Assembly (NCBI GenBank): GCA_035610835.1
Contig: CM069442.1
Coordinates: forward strand, 35,194,452 to 35,258,451
Length of the DNA stretch: 64,000 nucleotides
Direction: 5' to 3'
Source: Ophiura sarsii
Lineage: Eukaryota; Echinodermata; Ophiuroidea; Amphilepidida; Ophiuridae
Positions 1-13,279 of the stretch are shown here, one piece after another (within the stretch, counting starts at the first letter, position 1; the number at the start of each line of letters is the position of its first letter). Below the pieces are notes generated by a model. That model was not told the DNA's origin. It made no database searches and saw only the letters and a program-made list of their open reading frames with translations. A program made the position numbers and the translations under genes.

Positions 1-49
1 TACAATAGAAATATGTGTATCATATATTTCACGGGCCACTTTCTTACTT

Positions 50-895
50 AATCACTTTTTGTCGTCCACTCCAACTTGGTTGAGTAATGCCATTCCCCGC
101 AAGACTTTGCACCATTCGTTTATGTCTTGTGCCTTTCTGCTTGCTTCTGATAAGGATGTCAGACGAAGGTTGTTAGATTCCAATTAAATACCATCCATCC
201 ACTTTATAGCTGGTCTACCTCTGGGCCTTCTCCAATTACGGTGCCAACAATTGAAACGTTAGGGTATCTTTGAAGGTACATAAGCTGAACGTGTCCACAA
301 TACCGCAGTCTTTTGAGGGAGATCTTCTCAATGATGTTATGCTTGAGACCCAATGCTTATCTGATGGTAGTGTTTCTGTTGCTGTCCAGCTTGGTTATGC
401 CTAGTACATTTCTTGAGCAGGTCATTTCAAACACAAGTAGCCTGCTCTCGGCATCATTCTCTAGAATCCATGTTTTTCAGAGCCGTACATCAGGATAGAC
501 ATTATCAGAGTTTAATAAAGCTCCATTTAAGTTGGACGTGAAATCTCTTTGGAGTTCCATTTGTCATTTATATTTTGCATGGCTCCAAGTGCTTCACCTA
601 TTCTTAGTTGGATGTCTTCAGTGTGGGATCTCCTATTTGAGATTTTACCACCAAGGTACACAAAGTGCTCTACTTTTTTGATATCAGTGTTGTTTATGTT
701 GATTTTGACTTCAATGTCTCTCCGGATTATAACTTGGACCTCTGTTTTGGCTATGTTAATTTTGAGGCCAATATTTGTGCTGTACTGGTGGAACATGTCA
801 ACTAGTGTTTGCAGATCTGGTTCGCTTTCAGCTATAATGGCAATATGGCTATATATAATGGCAATATCATCTGCGAAGTGTAGGTAGGACACCAG
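50..895 (-). pseudogene. RTE-type LINE reverse transcriptase, 3' fragment
   Basis: Read on the minus strand, 892-527 encodes part of a reverse transcriptase palm with the catalytic motif HFADDIAII (FADD in place of YADD), then a KINIAKTEV-type segment and the FVYLGGKIS motif typical of RTE-like non-LTR elements. Further along the same strand, in shifted frames, come RLRYCGHVQLMYLQ (about 330-270), RRPRGRPAIKWMDGI (about 230-190) and the tail WCKVLRGMALLNQVGVDDKK, ending at a stop near 50. These are the usual C-terminal landmarks of this family in the right order, but at least two frameshifts and several stops separate them. The upstream half (endonuclease, first RT motifs) is missing. A dead 5'-truncated copy; the family assignment is by recognition of motifs. 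Confidence 0.8.
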
Positions 896-2015
896 CTGGC
901 ATTGGATGTGCCAATTTAATTTTAGATTAAGTTAGGAGATCTATGTAAATCTGTCTATATGCAAATATACAGGGGGACAACACGTCGGTCTATTTAGCTA
1001 GCGCATTGAGTGGTGTTATGGCACACTTAAACTTAGTTAAGTGGAAAATCAACTATGGGTAACTGAACGGTGAAGTATAAAAGCGTTTCAACACCCGTAA
1101 TCGTGATACTTTAACAATATGAAATGCCTCTTAACATACCATATTTTAGGATGAAGCTTCTGACAAGTGTAGAGTCGGCATGAGTTTCATGTTCTTTAAA
1201 TTCACTGATTTTATTATTAATTTGAACAAAAAGAAAAGATTTTGGTTTTACCCGGTTCATCCTAAAAGTAAGCAACACACATTATATTACGCAAAGTTCC
1301 GAATGGACAATGCAATCTACATATCCGCAGACATGCATGTTGTTCTCCATATCTATCCACGTTTGCATTATAGTACTGAAAGCGTCTGATTGAAACATCA
1401 GTCAGCGTGACGATATTGAATTCAAAGGCGTCCATATTGTGAGGATGCAATTGAACACTTGTCAACATGTATTTTCTTTGAAATATTGTCTTTCATTGTT
1501 TTCTGTTTATGTTACAGGTGGAATGCGTGTGAAAACAGTAGTAAAAATCTCGAATTATGTGCAGAAAATGCCCAACGGTATCCTGCTGATTCTTTAAATT
1601 GATTTCACACCGGGGAAATCACATACACGTAGATTCGTGCCTTTGCCTCGTGATATCTAGACTCAGAGACTAGAAAAATAAATTGGCATAACCATATACT
1701 GGAGAAATATTATTTTTGTTTGTGCCTCGCTATATTTATGCCCATTATCCGTTCCCTTCTTTAACACTCACAATGCGGCTCACTGTGTCCAACCCCTATC
1801 GCATGTATACAATCAGATTGTGTTTAACCAGTTTCCACGGCAGAAATATAAAAAAACGATAGCGGATTTGATGTTGCGGTTCCATTACCTACTCGATTAG
1901 CAGGGCATGTATTATTATAATCAGGTTGTTTTACTCTTTTTAAGCAGTTTGTTACAAGTAGCTCAATCACATTTCTTTTACGGAATATGCATACTATACT
2001 TATTTATTTCCTTAT
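896..2015. other. AT-rich DNA with no recognised feature
   Basis: Only short open frames without recognisable domains. No splice-bounded exon or repeat boundary could be identified by eye. Confidence 0.5.
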
Positions 2016-2019
2016 GGGG

Positions 2020-2640
2020 CACCTGATAGATGTTAGAAAGCCTTATAGCTAAATGTCGTCATCTCTCACATGCAAGAGATAGTGAGGATACCTCTAGGAT
2101 AATCTAGGGTATCGACTGAAAGTTACCTAACATGAATACGTAAATGTAGTCTTGCACCATGCATTACATTATGCATTACCTTATGATCAATATTGGGGTT
2201 TTCCATCAGAATATTCTATGTTCTGAATATTGCAAAATTTAGGGATCACCTCGGGCCCTGGAATTGGCGAGCAACTCAATTACTTTCTTTTTATTTTCTT
2301 CAATAGGATCCTAATGTATCCCATAGATACATTGAGGGGATTAAGTTAAAGTAGTATTCGACTACCACTCCAAAGCATCCCCGCAAGCAAACAGGACACA
2401 CACTATTATTTAACATCACCGTTACTAGATTATAGCGCAACACAGTTTGTGATTATACTTGCCCGCGTTAATCATGATGTTGAAGTTTTGGGCGATCATT
2501 GGAATTCTCTCTTCGACATATTCAAACACGGCGAGTACAATTGTAATATTGTCAACATTTGACTTCAATATTCTAGTTTCGTCAGGCGATATCTCCTTGT
2601 ACAGCATATTATTCTACGGTTTATGAGTGGCATTTAAATT
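2020..2640 (-). repeat. Dispersed module R, copy 1, with CARD-like coding remnant
   Basis: This stretch shares 'aagctaaat...agatagtgaggat/aacctctagg' and the following 150 bases with 4.9-5.2 kb, 17.06-17.88 kb and (inverted) 53.5-54.3 kb. Its minus strand carries a 60-aa open frame (2,607-2,425) with EISPDETRILKSN and FEYVEERIPM. The equivalent place in the 17.6-kb copy reads MSPEEFRIMKSN and in the 53.6-kb copy MLPEETRIL. The spacing of the helix-like SPEE..RI.KS segment resembles a CARD domain, but the fragment is too short to be certain. Probably a remnant exon of a duplicated gene family rather than a live gene. Confidence 0.45.
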
Positions 2641-4904
2641 TGCTCAAAACGTAGGCAATCACAGGAGTGGCCAAATATGAAAGGTGGACGTGGTCAACTT
2701 ATCAATTTTATTTCCAATGCAATTCTACACGACAAATTGGTAGAAAGATACACAACACTTGAAGTATTCCCGTAAACCCTATTCAACGTTTGTATAATGA
2801 AGTTAAGAATCATAGTATCGCGTAATTATCAAAGGTGACATCGGTGATACGCGATACCATGCGATACAGTGAAAGACTAAGAGTTTGTTCCCTGAACGAG
2901 TACTTTGGAATTTTAGTGTTTAACCATCCCTAAAAACATACAGGAATTGATACTTCCCTTATATTTAAACTAATTATGCAAATTTATTAGGTAACAATCT
3001 CGCAGTGTAAAACATGCTAGATCTCGGATGCATACTCATGAAAATGATAAAATAAATAATCCACACTTCATAATATATTTTACCGGGCTTTGCAAGGGAC
3101 TGCCAGATATGGGAAATCAACACTATGATTTAATGTTCTGGTTCTTAAACGGTTTCGAAATACATTGTTTGATTGATCTCTCTGTTATGTCAATTGTCAA
3201 CTAATAGCATGAGCACAGTTCAAAATACAAAATAAATCCCATGTGTGTACATTAATGATGGTAGTTGAGTCTGCACGAGGTATACCTGGAAATGAGTCTA
3301 ACGCTATATACTTGTTACTGTTTCTTAAGTGAATGCAAGATGTGGAAAATCTACAATATCTTGCTTTACGTTCAAAATTGGTTTCTTATTACGTGCACCA
3401 TGTCTCTCTTTCCAATATTATTAGTTATCCCCTGCATGTTCACACAATACGGAAAAATACCTATGGTTTGGCATGTCATATCACGAAAACGAAACTCCCT
3501 TCAACAAACAAGGCGCTGAATTCTCTTCCATTCCCCCGAAGTAAACCACCCTTCAACAGGCTCTGCGCCGCACCTCTGTCCATAGAATCATCGCGAAAAA
3601 TATGTCTGGTTATGTTATATGCAGATCATTTATTTTTTGGCGTGGATTATACCTTTTCGCGGTCTATTTCGGCCTCAGAATGTAACAGATATCGAGTCAC
3701 TTGCGTTTAAATCATCCGTCATTTTATTTGTTTATTATTTACGTCTCATATTTTAAGCAACTCTTCCACAGACATAAAGCAATCGCTTTACACGGTTAAC
3801 TGGTAACGCGGTCCTGGGAACGCGGTTAATCGACCATATGGAATATATCGTGTGGTTTGACTTTCTTGTTTACACGATATGGATCAGATTTCATACGTGT
3901 TAACCAATGAGATTGAAGTATTTACACTTACTAAACGATAAGATTAGATATCTTAACGCTCAAAACAAATACATCTTGGATAGGTATTATTTTTGATTAC
4001 AGAGAGAAGTGTAGATGGAAGTTTAAATCATAATTAAGTCATTCATCTTTGGAGATAATTGAATATGACTGAACAAGTCTTGCTTTGTAGCAAGACTGAA
4101 AAAACTGACAAAACACACACCTTAAAAATGAAAAAGCTGAAAAAAGCTATGTCGTGTTCAACTAGAGCGACACATTATGCGAATAACATAGTAATACTGA
4201 CCTCATCCTTTGGCGAACATGACGAAAAGTTAAATAATAAAAATTCCACGATATTATAGAAATATGTTTCTGTCAGGTACTCCATTAGACTAGAAGTTTA
4301 TGAATGATTTAGTAGAATATTCGATTTTTTTTAGGATTTCAGCTCGGTACAAATAGAGCGGATAGAGCAAATTGGTTGATACAGCGTGGCTATTAGCCGT
4401 TAATAATGTTAAGACTGCAAGTTGATCTTGCTGATAACAGGTGCGAATTGCTTTACAGGTGAGCGGTTTCAAACTTTCCAATTTCCTGGCGCTACATTAA
4501 AGGGATGATTACTCTTCATTAGTCTTCCAAATTTCATAAATGCTGTTTCTTCAATTTACAGAAACTTCATACATGTTTTTCCCCTTCAATTTACAGGACT
4601 GATAACATATAAAATAGTTCCCGAAATTAAGAATATGTGGTACAATAATAGATACAAATACTGGCAGAATAATAATGTTACAAGCTCATCAAATCTGTTA
4701 TGCAAGCCATACAACTACGTTGTTTCTTCCTTAAATTAAACACCATCTGATCTAATAGAAACGCATTACACTGTCAATTATAACAATGTGAAATACTTCA
4801 AAAACAAATTTTCTCTCTAATACGATACATCATGCTTAATACATACCTCTTTCTATGTAAGGTTCCCAGTATAAAACCCAATGATTGATACTACTGTCAA
4901 TATA
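2641..4904. other. Mostly featureless AT-rich DNA
   Basis: Apart from the module-M copy at 3,040-3,262, nothing is recognised. The longest open frames (3,265-3,519 and 3,333-3,710, plus) overlap in different frames and show no domain, no signal peptide and no splice support. Confidence 0.45.
3040..3262 (+). repeat. Dispersed module M copy
   Basis: 'tgcaagggactgccagat' followed by 'atgggaaatcaacactatg', a downstream 'gagcacagttcaaaat' and 'gtgtacattaatgatggtag' match 23.07-23.27 kb in the same orientation and 44.40-44.65 kb inverted. Inside the arms the module itself is present twice in tandem (23,070 and 23,240). It is non-coding as far as can be seen. Confidence 0.55.
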
Positions 4905-5195
4905 TCTACGATGTTAAAAAGCTTTAAGCTAAATAATATCCTCAGTACGAGATAGTGAGGAAACCTCTAGGCAAATATAGAGCACCGACAAATAGTAACT
5001 TAACTTGAATTTGCAGAAGAAAAGGATTATGCCGTATTATGCATTATTCTATGATCAACACCGGAGTCTTAAGATTTACATGTTCTGAATATGTGCAACA
5101 CAGCGATAACCTCGGGGAATAGAATATATTAAAATAGCGACTCGTTACGATATTATCAATTATCCAACGGATTAAGTACGTAGTGATTAAGCACA
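4905..5195 (-). repeat. Dispersed module R, copy 2 (partial)
   Basis: Shares 'gctttaagctaaat', 'agatagtgaggaaacctc' and the following tract 'ttacatgttctgaatatgtgcaacacagcgataacctcgggg' in part with the copies at 2.0, 17.1 and 54 kb. The CARD-like coding remnant is absent; the copy stops before it. Confidence 0.5.
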
Positions 5196-5260
5196 GACCA
5201 TTATTATTATAAGGATTTATATAGCGCATTTCCAAAAGACCAATGCGCTGTACAATATGT
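5196..5260. repeat. Retroelement 3' core-like motif
   Basis: 'attattattataaggattt' followed by 'atatagcgcatttccaaa' and 'gcgctgtacaa' resembles the 3' terminal core shared by many SINEs and LINEs of aquatic animals. A TSD was not found, so extent and orientation are uncertain. Confidence 0.35.
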
Positions 5261-6045
5261 ATAAATTAGATAAAAATATGTTGAACAAAAACCAGCAGTA
5301 AAATAAAAATTATACATACATATTACATGATAAAATACACAAAAGCAGCACTGAGAGAAACACACAGCCCGACGCCACACCCCCTCAAACACACCCACGC
5401 AAACTCACCCCCACACCACCATACAAACACTTTTATTTGACATAAACCTTAAAAGATTATAGTGACTTATATATTGTTGCTTTAAAAAGTTTATATGTCT
5501 ATATGCAAGTCAATATTTTCATGGATAAGAAACCACATTTTGTTCACCAATTCACTCAATATCTTGGAATGGGTTGATTGTACAAGGGAAAATATGTTCC
5601 TCTGAACAGGGCACAACTAGTTGTTAATTGTCCCTGTATTATATACATCTTAGGCATATCTCCTTTTGTAAATTCCAATCAAAATGATTTACAGACTATT
5701 GTGGAATTGGTTATGGGCAGTTTTTTTACTATGACACATTTATTTACTATCATAGAAATAGGAAGGAACCCTTTATGGAACAATAAACTTGAGTCATCAT
5801 TGCAGACTACGACAATATTTGATAATAATTATGCAACACAAGTATGATGGTACAGATGCAAAGCTTACATTTTTGATTTGGTAAGTGGAACCTGAAATCG
5901 AAAATTATATTGTTTTAAGGGCGAAACCAACTGTAACCTGTCTTCAAGCTAACATTTAGCAGTTTTCGTATACTTTACATCTATGATATCAATGTATTAA
6001 AGGAAAGCCTGTGTCTATTTTATTCGTTTATTTCTTGGCAGTGAT
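5261..6045. other. No recognised feature
   Basis: C-rich patch at 5,365-5,430 on the plus strand, otherwise AT-rich. The 89-aa open frame at 5,578-5,847 has no recognisable domain. Confidence 0.4.
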
Positions 6046-6095
6046 ATTTGAAATGTGATGTATATTTGAAATGTGATGTATATTTGAAATGTGTT
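6046..6095. repeat. 18-bp tandem repeat
   Basis: The unit 'atttgaaatgtgatgtat' is present about 2.6 times in perfect tandem. It accounts for the HFKYTS repeats in the minus-strand frame here, so that frame is not a gene. Confidence 0.8.
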
Positions 6096-6162
6096 TCTTT
6101 TCCATGACTTAACTCAGACAGATACGATGATCGGCCATGTAAGAAAAATACTCGCATTATTG

Positions 6163-6518
6163 TTTTAAAGGTAGATGTTCCGATTTTCAACTTGAAGTTT
6201 TCTATTCTACATGAAAGGTCATCCTTAAAAAAGACGTGTTCCAAAGTTTGAGTTGCATAGCTCTAATGGTTCTTATTTTAGACGCACAAGATGCTGTGAA
6301 CTGTTACCATTGAGTAGTACACAAACTATATCGGTGGTTACCACCATTCGCGGTAATTCGACGTTATTTCATCGATTTCTCCGTAATTATACCGATTTAG
6401 GCCGTCAAATTTCAGTATGATGATGAGAAAAATACGAGCTTTCATATGATATGAAAATCTCCGTATGTTTGAAATAATTCTGTGTTACGAAAATGTGATC
6501 GGGTCATCTACCTTTAAA
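6163..6518. mobile_element. Putative MITE with 14-bp TIR
   Basis: 'tttaaaggtagatg' at 6,163-6,176 and its exact reverse complement 'catctacctttaaa' at 6,505-6,518 bound a 356-bp segment without coding capacity. The outer TA/TTTAAA could be target site or TIR; no empty site is available. Confidence 0.4.
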
Positions 6519-8025
6519 TCGTTATTTCAAGGATCACGCAGAGAAATGCATTAGGTACTTTTAAACGATTTAATCCAACTTCAATTTATTCTAATTGCGG
6601 TGCAAACAAATTTTGTGAAACTTATAGTCTATGCGATTTGTGATCAATATGCGTAGATGTACATGCGTAGATGTAGAGCTATAAACAGCTGACGTGTTGA
6701 AATTAAATCTCGAGTAACATCCACAAATTTGAAATCCGAGTTAAGTGTACTTAACTATCGATGTCTTACATTACGTTGCTGTTCTGTCATACCGGCACAT
6801 TACGCAAAACAGCGTTTTGAGAAAATCGCGATTGAAAATGTTCCCATTTCTGAAGACTACTTGGAAACCATTTCGTCAAATATCACTATCATTGTTAAAG
6901 AATATGAATAAGTTACCAAACCGGCATTTGAATTTTGAGTATTCCCATTTTAAAATGATTTCAAGACTAAATGCTTGCAATTGGGCAGCCAACACGATAC
7001 ATCGCCATTTCGTATTTACATCTTCATTAAGAATTCTTGAACATAATTGCTAGATGATAAGTAAATAGTCTAACAAAACATTCGGAATGGCATAATTGAC
7101 CATTGCCGTGTAACTTGTACTTTGATAAAGGGCATGAAATGGAAATTATTTGAACCGATTAATCCATAGAGGATATGCGTCTTTTCCAATTTCCTTCAAT
7201 ATTACCTCTTTCGAAAAAAGCGATACAAAGGACGGAATCAATGCCATCTAAGCAGAAATATTTTATTGCAAAGTTTAAATGTTAATTTCACTGTTAACTG
7301 TTAAATATCTTACGGAAGTATCAAATGCATGACTTTTCACATCTTATTGTTGCATAATTGAAATGGACGTTCCTGTAGGTACTTTTCTCTCTAGATATAT
7401 CTGCCCACTCTATATCTGTCAAGAGTAAAACCCATTAACAGCCTACAGGAAAGCATGTTGATTGTCGACAGAGAATGTAACATAATCCAACTTGAAAACA
7501 CTTCCACTAATTGCTACATGTCATGACATATTTCTTATCTATCACGTAACCAATTATGTGTAAATGAGATGATGCTTGTTGGCAAATATCAGGAAATAAA
7601 TTATCTTGATATGTGTGTACACAGGTCTGGTCTACTAAATAAGTTTTGTTTTTAAAGTGCAAGCCTATATAGTTAGATTGTGACATTATGTATGACCAAA
7701 TAAACAATAACTGTGCGTAAAAGGAATAGACTCTTGACGAATGAAACAAAACTATGCGCGCAATCGATACGATACCGTTTATCTATATACGACTAATGAC
7801 AATACGTCATAAGTTCATCTACATCTTAGGCGCGAACTAGGAATCTAACATGTTATGTCTAAAGGTATCATACACATGCAGCAAGATATTTAACCGAATA
7901 TCCCCTTTCAGTGCTATATTGAGAAGACGGGGTAAATCTTGTAAATTTATCACAGCGCCTGTGCTCTGTAAAGTAGGTTTCCGTTAGAGCTAACTTTCCT
8001 TTATTCGACTCTATGTTGACTCTTT
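6519..8025. other. No recognised feature
   Basis: AT-rich DNA with short frames only (for example 6,745-7,053 plus and 7,749-7,507 minus), none with a recognisable domain. Confidence 0.4.
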
Positions 8026-8260
8026 GAAAAAGTGTACTTTAGCTCCTAGATACTGGTATACCAGTTTCACACGATACTAGCACATGATAATTGCTAGTAT
8101 CGACGTTCCAGTACCGCTCAATTCCAGTATCGCCCGATACTGGAACATTTTATATGTGCCAGTATCGTCCGATATTGGAACACTGATTTTGTATTACGAT
8201 ACTGGGTGTACCAGTGCAGTATCGGACAATACTAGTACAGTCCATGATCTAGGATTTTCC
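8026..8260 (-). mobile_element. GATACTGG palindrome foldback element, copy A
   Basis: Begins 'gaaaaagtgtactttag' and ends 'gatctaggattttcc', degenerate versions of the terminal inverted repeats of copy C (24,172-24,578). Between them are imperfect palindromes such as 'ccagtatcgcccgatactgg'. In this copy the 'ggtataccagt' end comes first, so it is inverted relative to copies C and D. No target duplication is visible. Translated repeats here are not genes. Confidence 0.7.
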
Positions 8261-8989
8261 GAATATATTTATATAAAATTCTCATATTTTCAAACATGTT
8301 GTTACATTTCGTTTGATAGTGATTAGAGTACATCCATAATTCGATACTAATTGAAAAGGCAATGTTTTAGACATATTAAGTTCATTTAATTTAAAAACAG
8401 TTAACAAAGAAATAGATTTGTTGCATGTGTTGGATGAGTTCAAACAATAAATACTATTCTTTTGATTACAACCGCCATTTTCCCTTTCTATCCCTATTTT
8501 CAAACATGCTTTCAAACTTTAATTAGCAAATGGATTGTGCCCCGATCCAATGCGAGACACTTCTTCAACCTCAATATAATTTATTCTTGAAGTGTGTGCA
8601 CCACTCAAAGTGATTACCCATGACAGATGTGATCTACATTATCAATACCATAGAGTAACAAGTGAAATTAGGTCAAATTAAAAGGTCGACATATTTACGT
8701 CATGAAACAACATTTAATTACTGACTTATTTGCATTATTAAAACAATTTTCACCTGTATGACGAATTTTATGTCAATACCCATGATATGCGGATGCATCC
8801 TGGTTTTCTTCAGATATGTTTATGATTTCATAATATGTTTTCAGAAATATGATCATATTCTGTAAGATCAAACCTCGATTATAACTAAAAATCATACATA
8901 TTATGATTTGATAGTTTAGTTTACTATTCTTATATACCACACCGAGAAACTATATACCCCTGTTAAAATCTAGTAAAATTGTACAAAGA

Positions 8990-10260
8990 TACAGATGCAT
9001 TAAAATTAAACAACACCGAACAACCTTATTGTAACATAAATCGTCTCAGATTGTAACAACGTGTACTATAGACATATCTATAGATAAAAATCACACATCC
9101 CTATTTGGTTATCAGTTAGCTCCGGAAACCGACACCCGTTTCACTTGAGGGTGTTCACAATTGACGGTTGTGCATTGCCATCGTAACGTGTACCCATCAG
9201 TTTGTGCATTTATTGTATTTTCGAATTGAGGGCAGCCTAGGTACCAGAGATTCGATGATGTAACGTCACTTTTGTTTGACCCCAACATCTAACGACACAA
9301 GTCGAAATTATACCTTTGTCAACCAGTTTACCGCAATGAGACAACCATTGTCTAGGCAAGTTGACACCATTTTTATAAAATTGTTTGGATAAGTGTGATA
9401 TTTTAACGCTGAATTAAGCCTTATAGTATTAAAAAGTGATGAATTTGTTTTGCTCTTGAACATTACTGTGGCGGGAGACCATTGACTTGAAAACGCAGTC
9501 CCGTTCTCAAGCCCTCCCTCTATTGAGACATAGAACTTATTCGCAATCCCAGCGGAAGAAGGACTTCCGTCACTTGATGCGTCACTAAATAGCACTTCTC
9601 AAGTCGAACGCACACCCGTTCAGAAGCAGGCTGGTTATTCGTTTTGCTAATCTTATGCGGTACATTTTTATAAATACTATGCGAACGTATGGTAAATGAA
9701 ACTCGTTCGATTATTTGTTCACTTTCCGTACAATACTTGCAATATGATCTAGCAAAGTGCGATCCAAACATTGAATGCAATTCCTGATTAAAGGGGCACT
9801 AAGAGATGTGTCGGAGGCTGCGCCATCAATTATGATAAAAACTGGGATTAGTATATTTTTATAATTGTATTACATGTATGAACTTACACCTATAAGGATT
9901 AAGAAAAATCAGCCCTCTTTGTACAAGAAAACGTCGATTCAAAAATGCTCGTACAGCCGCGACGATCATTTTACGTTCGACAGTATCCCCCTGCAGTACG
10001 CGTGATACATAACGCGAACCATATTTGCATAGAGGGCGTTTTTCAATAAATAGCGATGATATTGTTTTGATCAAGTTTTGCTGTGTTTTGGTTAGTAGAA
10101 ACAACAATAATGGCAATTTTTAATGTTCATCTTGAATTCTGAAGTAAATTTTTAAACATTTAAAATTTTCAACACCACTTAATGTCCCTTTAATGAGAAA
10201 TGCTGGACCTGCAAATCGTAAAGGTGCATCAAAAACCAAAATGCTTGGGTCGAACCATCC
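8990..10260. other. Left-arm-only segment
   Basis: The right arm has no counterpart. Its homology jumps from the equivalent of 10,262 to the equivalent of about 8,985, with a Helitron dimer at the junction. The segment holds the MITE at 9,788-10,195 and overlapping minus-strand frames at 9,308-9,595 and 9,520-9,780 with no recognised domain. Either a left-arm insertion or a right-arm deletion linked to the Helitron insertion. Confidence 0.5.
9788..10195. mobile_element. Putative MITE with 'attaaaggg' ends
   Basis: 'attaaaggggcactaag' at the left end and 'cttaatgtccctttaat' at the right end are imperfect inverted repeats (about 17 of 23 bases) bounding about 408 bp. There is no coding capacity. 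Confidence 0.45.
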
Positions 10261-10888
10261 TACGGCAACCCAAGCAATATATGAATCGTCAAGTGTTCCC
10301 GGAGGGCCGCAAACACAGTCTCGTTCCCGTTAAAGGCTGCCTGATGAAATAGGAATTCCTGAAAACATCAATTTCCAATTGTGCCTTTTGAAATGTGCTC
10401 TGTTATTTGCAGTTCATAAGAAGAATATTTATTGCCCGGGGAAATAACTGACACTTAATACTTGACATACTTGTTGAGGTATTCATAAGCGCGTGAGAAT
10501 TAACACGTCTTGTATGATGAGTTACGAAAAACATTAGGTGTGCTTTGTCTCAAATATACATAAACACGTCACGTCAGAAATATACAGAATCATACCAGTG
10601 GTGAGGGATTGGTGTATATGTTGACACCCCCAGCGTGTATATAGCTAAACAGTGGGTTAAATATTGGGTGAAATCAAAGTTTCCCGATGTTTTACTGTGG
10701 TAGTTACTGCTTTAAAGTGTTTCTATCGAACTGTCTTCGATATATCTAATGGAACCCTGTTAAATTCAGAATAGATCGATTACAAAGTACACTGAACTTA
10801 CATTCAGCATGTTCATTTTACCAGAATTTGATCTTCATAAGTCTACTCTGTACATTAATACCTGTACAGGCCACCTGTCGACAGCTGG

Positions 10889-11330
10889 TCAGCTAAACCA
10901 CATGGCAAAATGAACACGGACTATATGATCTAACCCGCGTAAGGCTCTCAACTCTTCACACTCTACCACCATCGGCCAATCATGCATAAGAGCGTGGACT
11001 AAATTGAATGATTGCTCGTTTAAATACATTTGATTACGTTGAATGTCTCCAAGTCTAGCAATATATATCCAACCGAATTCCCAGGTTGTTAAGGAATCCT
11101 CAAGAGAAAATATATGAAATAGTGAGAAGTTGTTCTCGTTTAACACTTAGGTACTTGTTAGGATCCTTAGGGTTAACATGATCAACGTAAAATCTAGTGA
11201 CATATGAGCCGAAAAAGAAAATATACGTATCGAGCAGGTATATAACTTGAAAATGAAATACGACAAACATCCCTACTGGGAATTATCACAATACATGTAC
11301 AAACTAAGAGCGGGGAAAAAAGACAACCCG
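10889..11330 (-). other. Open frames partly conserved between the arms (left copy)
   Basis: On the minus strand an 85-aa frame (11,146-10,889) ends NLVHALMHDWPMVVE...RVHFAMWFS. The right arm keeps the same last 40 codons (to 60,016) but breaks upstream. A second frame just before it, ending KDPNKYLSVKREQLL, is also open in both arms (59,630-59,810 on the right). Differences in the final 42 codons are mostly non-synonymous, so selection is not evident. No domain is recognised. Possibly exons of a decayed gene, possibly chance. Confidence 0.25.
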
Positions 11331-13059
11331 GGGATGAGAACTAAGTCTGTTATTATTTACCTCTTCCTGCTAACATAATCCAGCATTTTGATGTAAACCA
11401 ATTTATATAAGGAGCGAAGCCTCAGGGACAAACGCATAATTATGTGTAAGTCAACTTATACTAACAGTCATTGACCTTGTAGAATCTCATGACAATGACT
11501 TCTCACAATTAGTCAGTCCCTCATCTCGAATTCTTACAAAATTAGAAAGATATGGCATCCTTATTAAATTGTATATCATTGCCTGATATTGTCCTAGGAG
11601 TCCCCAATGATATTGTACTTGGGTTGATGTTATTCTTAATGTGTACCAACAGAGTTACAGTACAGATGGATTCATCAATACGTATGTTTTCTATTCGGGC
11701 TCTTTGATACATATACATTGCAATTCTGACTATGATGCGCACAATATATGGGTAGAGAGTGTCATATAATTTTGATTCTGTTTATGTTTTGTCATTTAAA
11801 ATATCACTCATTTAAGTTGTTCAAGTATATATAACAAATTACATAAACCTAAGAGCTAACCTAGAAAGCTAATACGAAACAAGATTAATTGGCACTATTT
11901 TCGTTTGTTTTATTATTGAGAAGGGAGACTTATAACTCAATTCCCCTAAGTCTGAATTATTTTGTAATGTAATGTGTTTCATATTGATGGGTAATTTAGT
12001 AAAGGTTTTCCAATGATGTTTGCGTAACGTGAGATACTACTCTTAAATGAGAGTTGTCGTCTTAATTGCCGTACCTTGTGGCCAAGTTTGTTATGTATCA
12101 AATCATGTATATCGTTTATATAAGCCTTGTCAATGTGGCCGCAAGAATACCGTCTTCCTTTTTACTACAGACTACAAAATGAATCAATTATGAGAACATC
12201 TTGCCCGATCCACTTTACAAGTTTAAAAAGGGAAGATAGTGCTGATTTTCCTTATTTGGCATTTCCCCTAAAGCTATGAAAATGTTGTCGGGTTAATGCA
12301 CACTAAAACGCCTCACCAAAAACATTTTTTCTTAGTACACACTGGAACATACTGGGCATGATATGGGCATGATATTTATTGTGTTTAGTTCAAACATATT
12401 AAGTTCATATTCAAACAGTTTTGAATAGGCCTACTAGTACACGGCTCATTTAACTTTCATTTTAGTCATGTTTGGCTTGATGGTGGATTTAGTCAAAACA
12501 GAAAATACCTATACCAGTATGCAATGCAATTAATGCACAAAGATACATCCACGATGTTGACGTATCAAACACCAATCTGGTTCGCAGATAATTTATTTCA
12601 AGGTAAACGCGGGTAAGATAATTATGTCCTGACTCCTAGCAATTAGTGAAAGTGTTTTAAAGAAGTGTCGGATTACAATGCGGTAACAGTCAACAATGCT
12701 ACAGTAGGTGTTAGTCAATGTTTGTAATTGTAGTCAAAAGTAATGATAACCTGCATGCAGTGAACATTTAAAAGCCTCGAGATAGGGGAGCATACAGAAA
12801 ATCATATCACTTTTGTGTGACACACATATGTAACAATTAGACGTGCATGATACTGATATCTTAGAGTGCAAGTGACGTATTACTTGTATACATATAAAAG
12901 TTTATTTATAAGGCGTCTCCCCAACCATGATTGGCCATCATACATAAACAACGTGTAATATGTCAACAATAATTTAGGTACCTTTTTCGAACCATTGTGT
13001 TTGAGCTCCGTAGCTTTCGAGGTTATCACGACCCCTTCTTTCAGCGTAGTGTTTACTTC

Positions 13060-13262
13060 CCTCCACTTGTCACATGACCACCTTTTGGGCGATCACATGA
13101 CAGCAGGTCATCGTAGATGGCGGGTAGGTCGTAGCCGGTCTCTCGGTTGAGGATTAGTTTCTGTGCCCTTGTTCGATAGCCTCTCTGATCTTACGTTTCC
13201 AAAACTGATCTTCTCTGGTGATCACTTGGACGTAGTCTAGCTTGATTTTGTGCTTAGAGTGT
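13060..13262 (-). pseudogene. Penelope-like element, C-terminal fragment
   Basis: The minus strand reads VITREDQFWKRKIREAIEQG and, after a one-base frameshift, NRETGYDLPAIYDDLL. This combination (WKRKIREAIE ... NRE.GYDLPAIYD) is the conserved end of the GIY-YIG-containing polyprotein of Penelope-like retroelements. Only this tail survives. The adjoining minus-strand LINE tail at 13,280 abuts it directly, suggesting one inserted next to or into the other. Confidence 0.6.
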
Positions 13263-13279
13263 AATATGTAGTTTAAGAT

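Noticed and set aside
549..887. 112-aa plus-strand frame
   Set aside because: Antisense of the LINE reverse transcriptase read on the minus strand.
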